This document shows, piece after piece, positions 50,179 through 59,163 of a DNA stretch of 64,000 bases (positions are counted from its first letter, which is position 1; the number at the start of each line of letters is the position of its first letter). Source of the DNA: Aquisediminimonas sp031376385. Lineage in GTDB: Bacteria > Pseudomonadota > Alphaproteobacteria > Sphingomonadales > Sphingomonadaceae. Location: positions 1 through 64,000 of the forward strand of contig JANMDQ010000023.1 of the NCBI GenBank assembly GCA_031376385.1, read 5' to 3'. Position numbers and translations under genes: made by a program. Under the pieces are notes generated by a model. That model saw only the letters and a program-made list of their open reading frames with translations. It was not told the DNA's origin and searched no databases.

Positions 50179-51234
50179 ATGGCGTGTCACTTGAAACTAC
50201 AGGATCAAGTTGCGGTTATCATCGTGAATTACCGCACGCCGCAGCTTACACTGGCCTGCGTTGCAGCATTGGCTGGGGAGCGCGTCGATCTTCCTGATCT
50301 ACGGGCAGTGATTATCGACGGGGGGTCAGCCGACGGGTCGGCTGAACAACTGCGCAAAGGCTTGGCGCATTCAGACTTTGCCGATTGGTGTACATTCATC
50401 CCGCTTGATCTGAATGGTGGGTTTGGCTGGGCGAACAATCAAGCGATTTTGCACCTTATGCAACAGGATAGGCCGCCTGACTATATCCACCTTTTGAACC
50501 CAGACACTGTGATCGAACCCGGTGCAGTGCGGGTTTTGAAGGATTCCCTTAACGCCAGACCGAAGGCAGCTTGCACCGGCAGCCAATTGCTGGAGCCCGA
50601 CGGGCAATTGACGGGTTCAGCTTTCCGGTTCCCAACCGTGGCGCGTGAATTTGCCAGAGGGCTGAGCTTTACAAAGATTTCAAAGCTTCTGGGAATTCAG
50701 CCCCTGTTGATCGAAAGCACAGTGCAGTGCCGCGCCGAATGGGTCACTGGGGCCAGCGTGATGTTTCGCCGCGCTGCCCTTGAACAGTCTGGATTATTTG
50801 ATGATGGCTTCTTTCTCTATTTTGAAGAAGTCGAATTGATGTACCGTCTGGCAGAATTGGGATGGGAGCGATGGGTTATTCCCGAAAGCCGCGTGATGCA
50901 TATGGCGGGCGCATCAACCGGCGTTGCCTCTGGATCGTCGGACCAGAAAAATGCTTATCCTGCCTATTGGTTCGCCTCTCGTCGAAGATTCTTTGCCAGA
51001 ACTTATGGGGCCCGATCCGCTTGGTGGGCGAACGTCGCGTGGCTCATAGGTGATGGTCTTCGCCAGATCATTGCGCTCTTTCGTCCTCGCCTGCGATCAA
51101 CGCTGGTGCCGGGCGAACGTGCTGGAATTTGGAGCACCGGCTTATCCGCAACGCCGCGTGACCGTATGGCTTCCAGCATCAAGATCACAGACCAGCCTGG
51201 TGCGCTCCCCTTCTGGCGCAGCCAAACCCCGTGA
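50179..51234 (+). CDS. Family 2 glycosyltransferase (rhamnosyltransferase-like)
   Basis: A GT-A-type inverting glycosyltransferase of 351 residues. The donor-binding region begins VAVIIVNYRTPQL, the acidic metal motif is near HLLNPDTV, and the acceptor/product region has RAEWVTGASVMFRRAAL and YFEEVELMYRLAELGW. The C-terminal part carries a weak hydrophobic helix (WANVAWLIGDGLRQIIALF). It overlaps the next glycosyltransferase by 4 bp. The pair should act on a surface glycan; the nucleotide sugar is not inferable. Confidence 0.85.
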   Translation: MACHLKLQDQVAVIIVNYRTPQLTLACVAALAGERVDLPDLRAVIIDGGSADGSAEQLRKGLAHSDFADWCTFIPLDLNGGFGWANNQAILHLMQQDRPPDYIHLLNPDTVIEPGAVRVLKDSLNARPKAACTGSQLLEPDGQLTGSAFRFPTVAREFARGLSFTKISKLLGIQPLLIESTVQCRAEWVTGASVMFRRAALEQSGLFDDGFFLYFEEVELMYRLAELGWERWVIPESRVMHMAGASTGVASGSSDQKNAYPAYWFASRRRFFARTYGARSAWWANVAWLIGDGLRQIIALFRPRLRSTLVPGERAGIWSTGLSATPRDRMASSIKITDQPGALPFWRSQTP

Positions 51235-52250
51235 TTGACGCTTCCGTTGGCATTGTGGTGATTGGCCGCAACGAAGGCGATCGCCTCATCCGCTGCTTGC
51301 ACAGCTTACCGCAGTCAGCGCGCATAGTGTATGTCGATTCTGGATCAACCGACGGCAGCCTTGAACGTGCAAGAGCATTAGGGTTTGCAGCCCTTCCCCT
51401 GTCCAGCGATGCGCCTTTTTCAGCGGCGCGCGCACGCAACGCTGGATTTCAATTTTTGGTGAGTGGCCCTTCAGTTCCCGATTATGTCCAATTGGTGGAC
51501 GGGGATTGTGAGTTGGATGCTGATTGGATTGGTCATGCGGTATCGGCTTTGGCTACGGAACCGACACTCGCCATTGTGTTTGGCCGGTGCCGAGAACGCT
51601 ATCCAAATGCCTCTGTCTATAATGCACTTTGCGACGATGAATGGGATGGGCCCGTTGGCTTGGTCGAGAGTTGCGGCGGCATCGCGATGGTCAGACGTAC
51701 GGCATTTGAAGATGCAGGCGGCTTCAATGAGACTCTTATTGCCGGGGAAGAGCCTGATCTTTGTCTCAGGCTGTCCAGAAAGAAATGGTCGGTCCGCCGA
51801 ATTGCAGCGGAAATGAACTTTCACGATGCCGCGATGACGAAGTTCAAACAGTGGTGGGTTCGCACAAGGCGCAGCGGCTTTGCCTATGCCGAACATGTGA
51901 TGATCCACCGGCGCCATTCCAACCCCAGCTGGATCCGGTCTCTCATCAGTATCCTATTTTGGGCTGCGGCGATCCCTGCGCTCATTCTCGGTGCGGTTTG
52001 TCTTTCCATCGTCACGGATAGGCCAAGCTTTACCCTTTTTGGCCTTGGTCTGCTGCTGCTCTACCCTGTGCAGTGGCTTCGAATGGCTTTGCGTAAGCGG
52101 CAACTTGGCGCAACTGCCTCGTTCAGCCGCTACTATGCTGCCCTCACGCTTGCCGGAAAATTTGCACAGCTTGGTGGTATCGTTCGTGCTGCGGTAAGAT
52201 ACAGCCTGAAGGGGCAGATGAAATTGATCGAATATAGAGATGGGACATGA
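51231..52250 (+). CDS. Family 2 glycosyltransferase with C-terminal membrane helices
   Basis: A 339-residue family 2 glycosyltransferase. The GT-A core is shown by VGIVVIGRNEGDRL, YVDSGSTDGSLE and the DxD-like YVQLVDGDCELDADW. The acceptor-side motif is GEEPDLCLRLSRKKW. Two hydrophobic stretches near 235-285 (SLISILFWAAAIPALILGAV, FTLFGLGLLLLYPVQWLRM) would anchor the enzyme in the inner membrane. GTG 51231 overlaps the stop of the preceding gene, so the two are translated together. Confidence 0.85.
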   Translation: MIDASVGIVVIGRNEGDRLIRCLHSLPQSARIVYVDSGSTDGSLERARALGFAALPLSSDAPFSAARARNAGFQFLVSGPSVPDYVQLVDGDCELDADWIGHAVSALATEPTLAIVFGRCRERYPNASVYNALCDDEWDGPVGLVESCGGIAMVRRTAFEDAGGFNETLIAGEEPDLCLRLSRKKWSVRRIAAEMNFHDAAMTKFKQWWVRTRRSGFAYAEHVMIHRRHSNPSWIRSLISILFWAAAIPALILGAVCLSIVTDRPSFTLFGLGLLLLYPVQWLRMALRKRQLGATASFSRYYAALTLAGKFAQLGGIVRAAVRYSLKGQMKLIEYRDGT

Positions 52251-52446
52251 AGCCTGTAGTGTGACGCGGCAGAGATCGGCTCAAGCCTAAGAGCGACAAT
52301 ATGCATTGCCTCATCTCGCTCCACGCGAGACAAGCCGCAGTCCACGCCCCGTTTGACCAACCCAAATCCACGGTCTATTAACCAAATATATCATTGCTTT
52401 ACGCTGACAGGTTCGCAGTGACCGCAGTAGCAATTTTGGGGGCATC

Positions 52447-53346
52447 ATGGCGACAACATATCAAGCCGTCGAGACAAGTGGCAAAGATAAACGCAGTCGC
52501 GTTTCAACACTGCTCACCCTTTGGACAACATTTGTCGCCTTGTTCTTTTTTTGGGAATCGGTCCGCTATACAGGATTAACCGCTTGGTTTGCCGACTGGC
52601 AGTTCGCCACGTTTGAACGTTATTTTCCTGTGCTGACTTACCTGCTTTTCGTCATCCTCTTTTCGATTCCGGTTTTGATCTATTCGATCTACCGTTGGCG
52701 TCAGGATAAGAAAACGGTGCGGCCCGAGGATCGTAACGGCGGCAAAGCCTTAGCAGCGTCGACGCGTATGATGCGGTCCCTTTTTTCTATTTCCGCAGGG
52801 TTGGGGTTGGCAACACTTATCGCCATCATCGTCACAGCGACTCTGCCCGAAGCGCAAGGCTCAGCCCAAAGAATCGTGGTCGGGTCGTCAGCGTCACTCT
52901 CCCCTGCGGAGGGGCCAGCCACGCTTGTCGGCAATATCTCGCTTAAAACCACGGCTGGGTTTGGGCAGGATATGACTCTGCTCGGGCGTCAGAGTTATTT
53001 TGCGCCGGTTCTGGCCACAGTCGGTGACGCGAAAGTCGTCCGCTATTTCATCGAAGTTGAGCGGTTGGGCGAAAAGCCGGAACGGTTCCGCCCGATTGAA
53101 GAGGGGGTTTTGCGCCGCAATGCGCTGCCCGGAGAGCTGATCGGGCTTTACCGTGATGCCAAGATGACTGTTGGCCAGCCTCATTTCGTCTTGTTCAAAT
53201 CGCAGGACGGTATGCGATGGCGGCATTTGGCCGTCGTCGTCCAACTGGCCTTGCTGACGCTTTTGTGCCTTTTGTTCGCTCTCCTTCAACGGTCACGCCG
53301 TAACCGTCTTCGCAAATCATTGGCGGACGGCGCCTCATCTGGTTAA
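52447..53346 (+). CDS. Hypothetical four-helix membrane protein
   Basis: A 299-residue inner-membrane protein. Four hydrophobic segments are visible near 22-40, 62-82, 112-132 and 262-283, with a beta-rich soluble domain between the third and fourth (about 135-260) that should face the periplasm. There are no catalytic motifs. GGGGG lies just upstream of the ATG. It follows the glycosyltransferase pair across a 196-bp gap on the same strand and may be independent. No family was recognised with confidence. Confidence 0.65.
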   Translation: MATTYQAVETSGKDKRSRVSTLLTLWTTFVALFFFWESVRYTGLTAWFADWQFATFERYFPVLTYLLFVILFSIPVLIYSIYRWRQDKKTVRPEDRNGGKALAASTRMMRSLFSISAGLGLATLIAIIVTATLPEAQGSAQRIVVGSSASLSPAEGPATLVGNISLKTTAGFGQDMTLLGRQSYFAPVLATVGDAKVVRYFIEVERLGEKPERFRPIEEGVLRRNALPGELIGLYRDAKMTVGQPHFVLFKSQDGMRWRHLAVVVQLALLTLLCLLFALLQRSRRNRLRKSLADGASSG

Positions 53347-53405
53347 TTTTGCATTAGTTGAGCCTTTTCAGCATGTTTTGAGGGCCGCGGCGCCATTGGC
53401 CTCTC

Positions 53406-53939
53406 ATGCGGTCCACCATGATCTCTTCTGTGCTTCTGGGCTGCGGCTTTGCCTTTGGCGCATTGGTGCCTGATCGCGGAGTCTCAGGGCCATTGGATGC
53501 TCAGGAACGGCCATCCGCCAATCTGGCAGTGCCAGGCGGTTCTGTGCCTGTTGACCAAAGGAACGCTCTCTCAATCATTTCAGAAATTGAGCGCTCTGCC
53601 GATGGGCTCTTTTATGTGAATGGGCGCGTGAATGGGAAGCTCATTCGATTTGTGATCGATAGCGGCGCTTCTGTAGTGGTTCTGACCAAAGCTGATGCAG
53701 CGTCTCTATCAGTGATGCCCAAAGGCCCTCAAAGCCAGATGATCCAGACCGCAGGAGGCTCATCACCCATGCGCTGGACGTCACTCACTTCAGTCACAAT
53801 CGCGGGGCAGACACTGACTGATGTGGATGCGGCCGTGATGGACAAAGGCCTGCAAACGTCGCTGTTGGGGCAGAATATCCTGTCTCGCCTCGGCACGATC
53901 ACGCAGGAAGGGACGAACCTGCGCTTCTATCAGCCTTAA
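53406..53939 (+). CDS. Retropepsin-like aspartic protease (clan AA)
   Basis: A 177-residue exported protease of the bacterial retropepsin family. The N-terminal 20 residues are a signal or membrane segment. The catalytic Asp85 sits in FVIDSGASVVVL, and the downstream hydrophobic-Gly motif LLGQNILSRLGT is conserved. As in retroviral enzymes, it should act as a homodimer with one Asp per subunit. Its substrate is unknown; relatives have been implicated in envelope protein processing. It overlaps the gloB stop by 4 bp (convergent). Confidence 0.85.
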   Translation: MRSTMISSVLLGCGFAFGALVPDRGVSGPLDAQERPSANLAVPGGSVPVDQRNALSIISEIERSADGLFYVNGRVNGKLIRFVIDSGASVVVLTKADAASLSVMPKGPQSQMIQTAGGSSPMRWTSLTSVTIAGQTLTDVDAAVMDKGLQTSLLGQNILSRLGTITQEGTNLRFYQP

Positions 53940-54667
53940 GCGCGAAAACTGTCCTTCGCGGCGCGACGTTCAGCCAATTGTTCAACGCTGGTCGCCCGCA
54001 TGAACGGGTTGGTGGCGCGTTCAAGGCCAATCGTCGTCGGAACCGTCGGCTCTCCGCGTGCGCGCACCGCGTCCACCTCCACCATCCGGTCGCGCAGTGC
54101 GATATTGTCTGGCTCCGCAACCAAGGCATAGCGGCCATTGCTTTGCGTATATTCATGCGCACAATAGACATGCGTACCGTCTGGCAAAGCCGATAGCCGC
54201 GCCATATTCGCAAACATCTGTGCAGGCGTGCCTTCAAACAAACGCCCACACCCCATCGCGAACAGCGTGTCGCCTACAAAAATAATGCCGTGGTTCGCGA
54301 AATAATAAGCGATATGCCCTGCTGTATGCGCGGGAACCTCCATCACCTCGGCAACGGCATCACCGAACGCCACGCGCGCGCCTTCACCCACTTGCACATC
54401 CAGCGTCGGGATCCGGCCAAATTCGGCGGCTGGCCCGGTGATGGTGCAGCCTGTCGCGGCCTTTATCTCCGCATTGCCGCCCGTATGATCGGGGTGCCAA
54501 TGCGTGTTCCAGATCTGCGTAATGGTCCAGCCCTTTTGCGACGCTGCAAACAGAACAGGCGCGGCCAAAGCGGGGTCAATCACCACTGTCTCTTCCGAAG
54601 TGTGATCATGCACCAGCCAGATATAATTATCCGACAATACAGGGATACGGTGGACTTCGATGCTCAT
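53936..54667 (-). CDS. gloB: Hydroxyacylglutathione hydrolase (glyoxalase II)
   Basis: A zinc metallo-beta-lactamase-fold enzyme of 243 residues that hydrolyses S-lactoylglutathione to lactate and glutathione. The metal motif THWHPDHTGG is present (His56, His58, Asp60, His61), with the further ligands in VPAHTAGHIAYY and FVGDTLFAMGCGR. The glyoxalase II C-terminal domain ends ATNPFMRATS. Start ATG 54667 begins MSIEVHRIPVLSDNYIW as in homologues. gloA ends 1 bp upstream, so the two form a methylglyoxal-detoxification operon. Confidence 0.94.
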   Translation of the reverse strand: MSIEVHRIPVLSDNYIWLVHDHTSEETVVIDPALAAPVLFAASQKGWTITQIWNTHWHPDHTGGNAEIKAATGCTITGPAAEFGRIPTLDVQVGEGARVAFGDAVAEVMEVPAHTAGHIAYYFANHGIIFVGDTLFAMGCGRLFEGTPAQMFANMARLSALPDGTHVYCAHEYTQSNGRYALVAEPDNIALRDRMVEVDAVRARGEPTVPTTIGLERATNPFMRATSVEQLAERRAAKDSFRA

Positions 54668-54668
54668 C

Positions 54669-55085
54669 TTACCAATGCCCGACATTGGCCATTGATGCCC
54701 AAGGCTCTGCCGGGGCCAAGCGGTCACCCGCCTGCAACAGTTCAACGGAAATATTATCAGGCGAACGCACAAAGGCCATGTGCCCGTCACGCGGGGGGCG
54801 GTTGATCGTCACGCCGCCGTCCATCAGGCGCTGGCAGCTCTCATAAATATTGTCGACAGCATAAGCGAGATGGCCGAAATTACGGCCTTCGCCGTACCCG
54901 CTCTCATCCCAATTATAGGTGAGTTCCACCTGAGCCTCTTCATCGCCGGGTGCTGCAAGGAAAATGAGCGTGAACCGCCCCGCCTCACTCTCGAACCGCT
55001 TCAGTTCTTGCAGGCCCAGCAGGTTGAAAAAGCGGATGGTGGCCTCTGGATCAGAGACGCGGATCATGGTGTGGAGATATTTCAT
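54669..55085 (-). CDS. gloA: Lactoylglutathione lyase (glyoxalase I)
   Basis: A 138-residue VOC-fold enzyme converting the methylglyoxal-glutathione hemithioacetal to S-lactoylglutathione. The metal-ligand strands are visible: LHTMIRVSDPE, VELTYNWDE, FGHLAYAVDN and ISVELLQAG. ATG 55085 starts MKYLHTMIRV as in homologues; a TTG at 55091 is the alternative. It is the first gene of the gloA-gloB pair, and the gshA product at 21 kb makes the glutathione both enzymes need. Confidence 0.92.
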   Translation of the reverse strand: MKYLHTMIRVSDPEATIRFFNLLGLQELKRFESEAGRFTLIFLAAPGDEEAQVELTYNWDESGYGEGRNFGHLAYAVDNIYESCQRLMDGGVTINRPPRDGHMAFVRSPDNISVELLQAGDRLAPAEPWASMANVGHW

Positions 55086-55124
55086 GACCAATAAGATAAG
55101 GCCTAGTTGACCAAAGGGAAAGGG

Positions 55125-55486
55125 TCATCGGATGAGCATGATCTCCACGCCAATATCGAGGCTTTCCCAAACTCGGTCAGCCGTTAGGGCAACACCACGC
55201 TTCATAATGGCCAACGCGAGACAGGCCCTATCTCCAAATGACAATCCCAAAGCGCGGGTTTGGGCTCTCAGCGATCCTGCGGTCGCAGCCTGATCTTCAT
55301 CAAAACCAATGACATCAAGCCGCAAGGCTGAAAGCTGCGGTCACAGAGTTTGGCGACCACTTCGGAATAGTTTACAGCGCTGATCACAGATGAACCTAAC
55401 GCAGCTTCTACCCGTTCAAAACCTGTCTCACGGCGGACAAGTGCCATAATCGCAGATGCATCCAATATATAGATGGTCTCACTCAC
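55125..55486 (-). pseudogene. Frameshifted PIN-domain toxin (VapC-like)
   Basis: Two frames of the minus strand together make one PIN toxin. The upstream part (GTG 55486) reads SETIYILDASAIMALVRRE and then NYSEVVAKLCDRSF. The downstream part, in the -1 frame from about 55340, reads LSALRLDVIGFDEDQ and ends with LSFGDRACLALAIMKRG and LTADRVWESL. All the expected acidic positions are present but split between frames. A one-base deletion (or two-base insertion) near 55330-55350 explains it. It could be a sequence error. The start overlaps the antitoxin stop by 8 bp. Confidence 0.75.
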
Positions 55487-55727
55487 CAGCGGATTCTGCT
55501 CGGCGCTCCGCAATCAGTTCATCGACAAGCGAGACGCCTTCGGGAATGTAACGTGCGACTGTCTCTTGCAAACGGCGAATGGCAGCTCTTTGACTGCGGA
55601 TATGTAATTCATCCCGGTCCATCTCAATCACAACCGTATCGCCATCCTTCAAATCAAGCTGACGCCGAAACTCGGCAGGAAGGATCAAGCGACCACCTTT
55701 AACAATCTTGGCGCTTTGAAGTGTCAT
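55479..55727 (-). CDS. AbrB/MazE-type antitoxin (VapB-like), second locus
   Basis: An 82-residue antitoxin. The AbrB hairpin fold is at about 4-45 (KIVKGGRLILPAEFRRQL, DGDTVVIEMDRDELHIRS) and a toxin-binding helical tail follows (RRLQETVARYIPEGVSLVDEL). GGAGA lies about 8 bp upstream of the ATG. It is intact, while its partner toxin is frameshifted. It is a different lineage from the antitoxin at 46.7 kb, since the two share little sequence outside the fold. Confidence 0.85.
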   Translation of the reverse strand: MTLQSAKIVKGGRLILPAEFRRQLDLKDGDTVVIEMDRDELHIRSQRAAIRRLQETVARYIPEGVSLVDELIAERRAESAGE

Positions 55728-55761
55728 TCTAAGTCTCCAATTCTTGCGTAAGATGTATCAC

Positions 55762-55791
55762 ATAGTGCACCAAATAACAAATAGTGCACTA
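55762..55791. promoter_or_regulatory. Operator candidate of the second toxin-antitoxin locus
   Basis: ATAGTGCAC occurs twice as a direct repeat, at 55762-55770 and 55781-55789, 19 bp apart. The second copy is part of the palindrome TAGTGCACTA (55782-55791). The sites lie 35-64 bp upstream of the antitoxin ATG and reach the end of the neighbouring TPR gene. This fits autoregulation by the antitoxin. Confidence 0.5.
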
Positions 55792-56556
55792 TGGTACCAT
55801 CGCTGCACCATCCAACCGCTTGAGCGCTTCTGCCGCCGCTTTGCCAGCTGAACTCTGCGGCGCGAGCTTGACGGCCCCTGCCCAGGCAATGCGCGCGGCG
55901 GCTTCGGAACCTTGCATCAGGGCGATATTGCCTGCTTCTAACGCGACTTGCGGATCATCGGGCGCGCGTTTGACGGCTTCGTCAATATCAGCGCTGGCCC
56001 GCGCTAAATCGCCGGATCGCCGGGCAAGCGTGGCCGAGAGCAGCCAAGCCAGCGGATCTTCTGGAACCAGCTTAATCGCTTCATCCAGATCGGCCCGTGC
56101 CTGCGTCACTTGGCGCAAAGCGACCAGCGCGCGGGCACGGTCAAGATGTGCTTCACCCCTTTCAGCCCCTGCCAATTGCCCGCTGATCAGCGCGACGTCA
56201 AAATAGCCGCGTGCCTTGGCCGCTTGTGTGGCGGCAAGAGCGGCATTGCCGGCCTGCACCCAAAGCCGCGCGGCGCGGCCATCACGCATCCGGTCCGCTT
56301 CGCCTGCGGCTTGTTCAAAGGCCGTCATGGCAGGCACCCAGCGTGACTGAGCGGCAAAGGCCAGCCCCAGACATTGGCGCGCAAGCAAACCACCGCCCAC
56401 CACTTGCCAGCTTGTTGCTTCGTCCACTGCCTTTTGCGCGTCAGCCTCCACCAAAGCCACGCACGCCGCAAAGCGCGCTTCATTGGCCGACGGGGAAGGC
56501 ACAGGATTGGCCACGGCAGCAGCGGCGGCAGCAACGGCAAGAAAAATCAGGGACAT
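55789..56556 (-). CDS. Tetratricopeptide-repeat protein
   Basis: A 255-residue helical repeat protein with an N-terminal hydrophobic, Ala-rich segment that may be a signal peptide (IFLAVAAAAAAVANPVPSPSA). At least two TPR-like helix pairs are visible near 140-210 (ALVALRQVTQARADLDEAIK, PEDPLAWLLSATLARRSGDLARA). It could be periplasmic and mediate protein contacts. GGAG lies 6 bp before the ATG. It overlaps the end of the upstream hydrolase gene by 10 bp, suggesting an operon. Confidence 0.75.
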   Translation of the reverse strand: MSLIFLAVAAAAAAVANPVPSPSANEARFAACVALVEADAQKAVDEATSWQVVGGGLLARQCLGLAFAAQSRWVPAMTAFEQAAGEADRMRDGRAARLWVQAGNAALAATQAAKARGYFDVALISGQLAGAERGEAHLDRARALVALRQVTQARADLDEAIKLVPEDPLAWLLSATLARRSGDLARASADIDEAVKRAPDDPQVALEAGNIALMQGSEAAARIAWAGAVKLAPQSSAGKAAAEALKRLDGAAMVP

Positions 56557-57293
56557 AGCGACTCCAACAGGGCGGCAACTGTCCGTTCCAGCAGGGCCAA
56601 ATCCTGAGGGCGCGACAGGCGGTGATCGCCGTCTTTGATTAGCGTCACCTGCACATCATCTGAACGAAGCCGCTTCGCCAGCCGCAGGGAAACATCCCAC
56701 GGCACGTCGGCGTCATAGTGCCCGTGAAGCAAGCGCACTGGACAAGAAAGGGCAATATCATCCCCCAGCACCCGGTTTGCCTGACCGGACGCCCAAAAGG
56801 CCCGCGTCGTGACCATCGGTTCGGGGGCATAGCCCGACGCGCGTTCCAACCGGCCATATTTGGCCAATCGGCCTTTCTCCTCCGCAGTGAACCCCCAATC
56901 GGTAAAATCCGGGGCCGCCGCAATACCCACCATCCCCTTCACTTGACTGCCCAGCGCAAGCGCCAGCAGCAGCATGATCCATCCCCCCATGGACGATCCG
57001 ACGAGAACCACTGGCCCGCGCTCCACCCCTTCAACAATCATCCGCGCATCATCGGCCCAACTGGCCAGCGTGCCATCCTCAAACGCGCCGTCGCTTTCCC
57101 CGCACCCGGCATAGTCGAGCCGCAGCATCGCCCTGCCCTCCCGAACCGCCCAAGCCTCAAGCGCCAGAGCCTTGCTGCCCATCATGTCCGACATATAACC
57201 GGGCAAAAACACGATAACCGGCCCGCGCCCCTTCACGCGGCGAAACGCAAGGCGGAGGCCGTCAGGGCGCGTGAAATAGGTGGGCGTGGTCAT
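56547..57293 (-). CDS. Alpha/beta hydrolase (serine esterase-like)
   Basis: A 248-residue soluble hydrolase. The nucleophile elbow is VGSSMGGWI (near 100), the acid is in GHYDADVPWD and the base is in KDGDHRLS. It resembles short-chain acyl hydrolases similar to ABHD10, but the substrate is unknown. ATG 57293 is preferred to an upstream ATG at 57320, which would add a basic, non-conserved N-terminus. It overlaps the TPR gene start by 10 bp. Base composition matches its neighbours. Confidence 0.82.
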   Translation of the reverse strand: MTTPTYFTRPDGLRLAFRRVKGRGPVIVFLPGYMSDMMGSKALALEAWAVREGRAMLRLDYAGCGESDGAFEDGTLASWADDARMIVEGVERGPVVLVGSSMGGWIMLLLALALGSQVKGMVGIAAAPDFTDWGFTAEEKGRLAKYGRLERASGYAPEPMVTTRAFWASGQANRVLGDDIALSCPVRLLHGHYDADVPWDVSLRLAKRLRSDDVQVTLIKDGDHRLSRPQDLALLERTVAALLESLCP

Positions 57294-57558
57294 GGGATGG
57301 GGATCATAGCGCCGCCGCACCGATTTCCAAAATGTTGGGGGGAGCGGACAGGCGGGGTTTGGGGCATCGAAAGCAAAAGCAGACTCTAAATGAATTTACT
57401 ACACTGTTTCCCAAAGGGCACGCACGTCGAATGCCGATGTTGAATGCCGCAGCAATTTGACCGTACCTCATGAGCTCATTTTACTTAATGTAAACGTGCG
57501 CCTGCTAGCGCTTTACGGCAGGTTAGCTGGAAATCTGATCCTAGTGGGAGGCCAAGCA

Positions 57559-59163
57559 GTGAACAGTTCTGAATTAGCTCGCGTTTGGATTATCATCATA
57601 TTTTTTGCTTTGCTGTCAGTGAGTGCAGCAACTGGCTTTCCTGAAAACTATTTTGACGAACCCTTGCCGAGAGGCGTGTCAGCGTTGCAGGCCATTGTTT
57701 CTTCAGTGGGAACCAAACCGTTCGGCGAAATGGGTGGCGCATTTTTCTTTGGTTTTCTTGGTATCATCATTGTTTGGCTGGCCCACCGACAATCACGGGG
57801 GAACAACGAAGGCCTTACTAAACAGCGCGAGCCAAAGCCATCGATCAATAGTCTTGCCCCTTCCGAGAAAAGCGAGGCGACGCCGCAATCTGGCTTCGGT
57901 CGCAAGCGGGTGATTGGCTCATCTCCACAACCTGCGACAGCCCAGCCAGATTTCGATCTTGACGAGTATTTGGCTATTTCAAATCAGGAGCGCGAAGCGG
58001 GGCCTATCCCGGCATGGGCATTGATACTACGATCTCCCTATAAATCTTGGGCTGAAGCGACATCCTGGCTGGGCGGGCAGCCGAAAGCGCCACCGGGTTT
58101 TGTTTGGCCGCGGGAAGCCAACGGCAAGCCTCAAACCTTTCTCGCCCAAATCGATCTCGGATCGCTTAAGGCCGATCCAGAAACAGGTGAGCGCTACTTC
58201 AACTTACCAGACAGCGGTGCATTGTTGGTCTTTGTCGGTACAGATCAGACAGTTCGCTTACTGAGCGCATCTGAAATGGTGTTGGCCGAGAAGATGTTGC
58301 CGCCTGATGACCTACCGCCACGGGAAGATCATGGTTATTGGGGTGACGGCAATGCGTTTACCTATTGGCCGGTCGATCTTGTCGCCTACAGCAGCGACAT
58401 TGGAGATATGGATGAAGAAGAGGTGTCATTGTCTGAGTATCGCCCGTCGATCTTCCCTGATCGGTTCGGTCACCCACAGAGCTGGATTTCCAACTGGGCT
58501 CTTGCTGCGCTCGAGGCAGAGGTCGTGATCACTTCGCTTGAAAATGAAATGCGGCAAGCCGAACGGTCTAGGCAGTACCGTATGGACATGGCCAAGCAGC
58601 TTCAGCGCATACCCCAGCACGCTCACACTGCGCGACAAAGCAATCACTACGACATGATGCGAAAAGAATGCCCTGCTGTTCTGAACAAGCTTTATCAGTG
58701 GCGCGAACATGCACATTCTCAGCCTCCACAAGCGCCAGTTGACCCTGCGCTGTTAAGTGAAATCTTCGAACACCGGCACGCGCTGAGAAGCCGCATGGCA
58801 GCCAACTACGGTTCAATGCACGCTCTTGCTGGCAGTTTAGACATGGTATGGGAGAAACTTCGTACTTGGCACACGGAAGCCGGTGCGGCAGAAAACTTTC
58901 GAAAACTGCCAGCCGAGTATCAGGATTTTGTCGAGGCCAAAGTTACCGATTGGCGGATGCACCGGCTGTTTGGAATTGAACCACCCTTCCCAAATAATAG
59001 TGAAGATTTGCGGAGCTGGAGTTGTCTGATCAGCGTCCATGCTGATGCCCTCCTCGGCACCCAGTCCGAACATGATTACGGGATGTCAGTGTGGGTCAAA
59101 ACGGAAGACCGGAACAGCGCCAATTTCACTGACGGACAGCTGGTCAGGCACTGCGCAGTTTGA
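57559..59163 (+). CDS. Membrane-anchored DUF1963 (YwqG-like) protein
   Basis: A 534-residue protein. Two transmembrane helices lie near 9-27 (RVWIIIIFFALLSVSAA) and 58-76 (GGAFFFGFLGIIIVWLA), then a Ser/Pro-rich linker, then a DUF1963 domain (about 140-330) with SWLGGQPKAPPGFVWP and FLAQIDLGSL. The C-terminal 200 residues, rich in His, Glu and Trp, continue the same fold or form an extra domain. GTG 57559 is chosen because GGGAGG lies 7 bp upstream; the longer frame from 57457 has no such site. Its AT content is higher than the neighbours', and repeats follow it, so it may be an acquired gene. Function unknown. Confidence 0.78.
   Translation: MNSSELARVWIIIIFFALLSVSAATGFPENYFDEPLPRGVSALQAIVSSVGTKPFGEMGGAFFFGFLGIIIVWLAHRQSRGNNEGLTKQREPKPSINSLAPSEKSEATPQSGFGRKRVIGSSPQPATAQPDFDLDEYLAISNQEREAGPIPAWALILRSPYKSWAEATSWLGGQPKAPPGFVWPREANGKPQTFLAQIDLGSLKADPETGERYFNLPDSGALLVFVGTDQTVRLLSASEMVLAEKMLPPDDLPPREDHGYWGDGNAFTYWPVDLVAYSSDIGDMDEEEVSLSEYRPSIFPDRFGHPQSWISNWALAALEAEVVITSLENEMRQAERSRQYRMDMAKQLQRIPQHAHTARQSNHYDMMRKECPAVLNKLYQWREHAHSQPPQAPVDPALLSEIFEHRHALRSRMAANYGSMHALAGSLDMVWEKLRTWHTEAGAAENFRKLPAEYQDFVEAKVTDWRMHRLFGIEPPFPNNSEDLRSWSCLISVHADALLGTQSEHDYGMSVWVKTEDRNSANFTDGQLVRHCAV

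Noticed and set aside
53343..53357. TTAA-N7-TTAG upstream of the retropepsin gene as a CtrA site
   Set aside because: One mismatch to the consensus and it overlaps the stop codon of the preceding gene; too weak to call.
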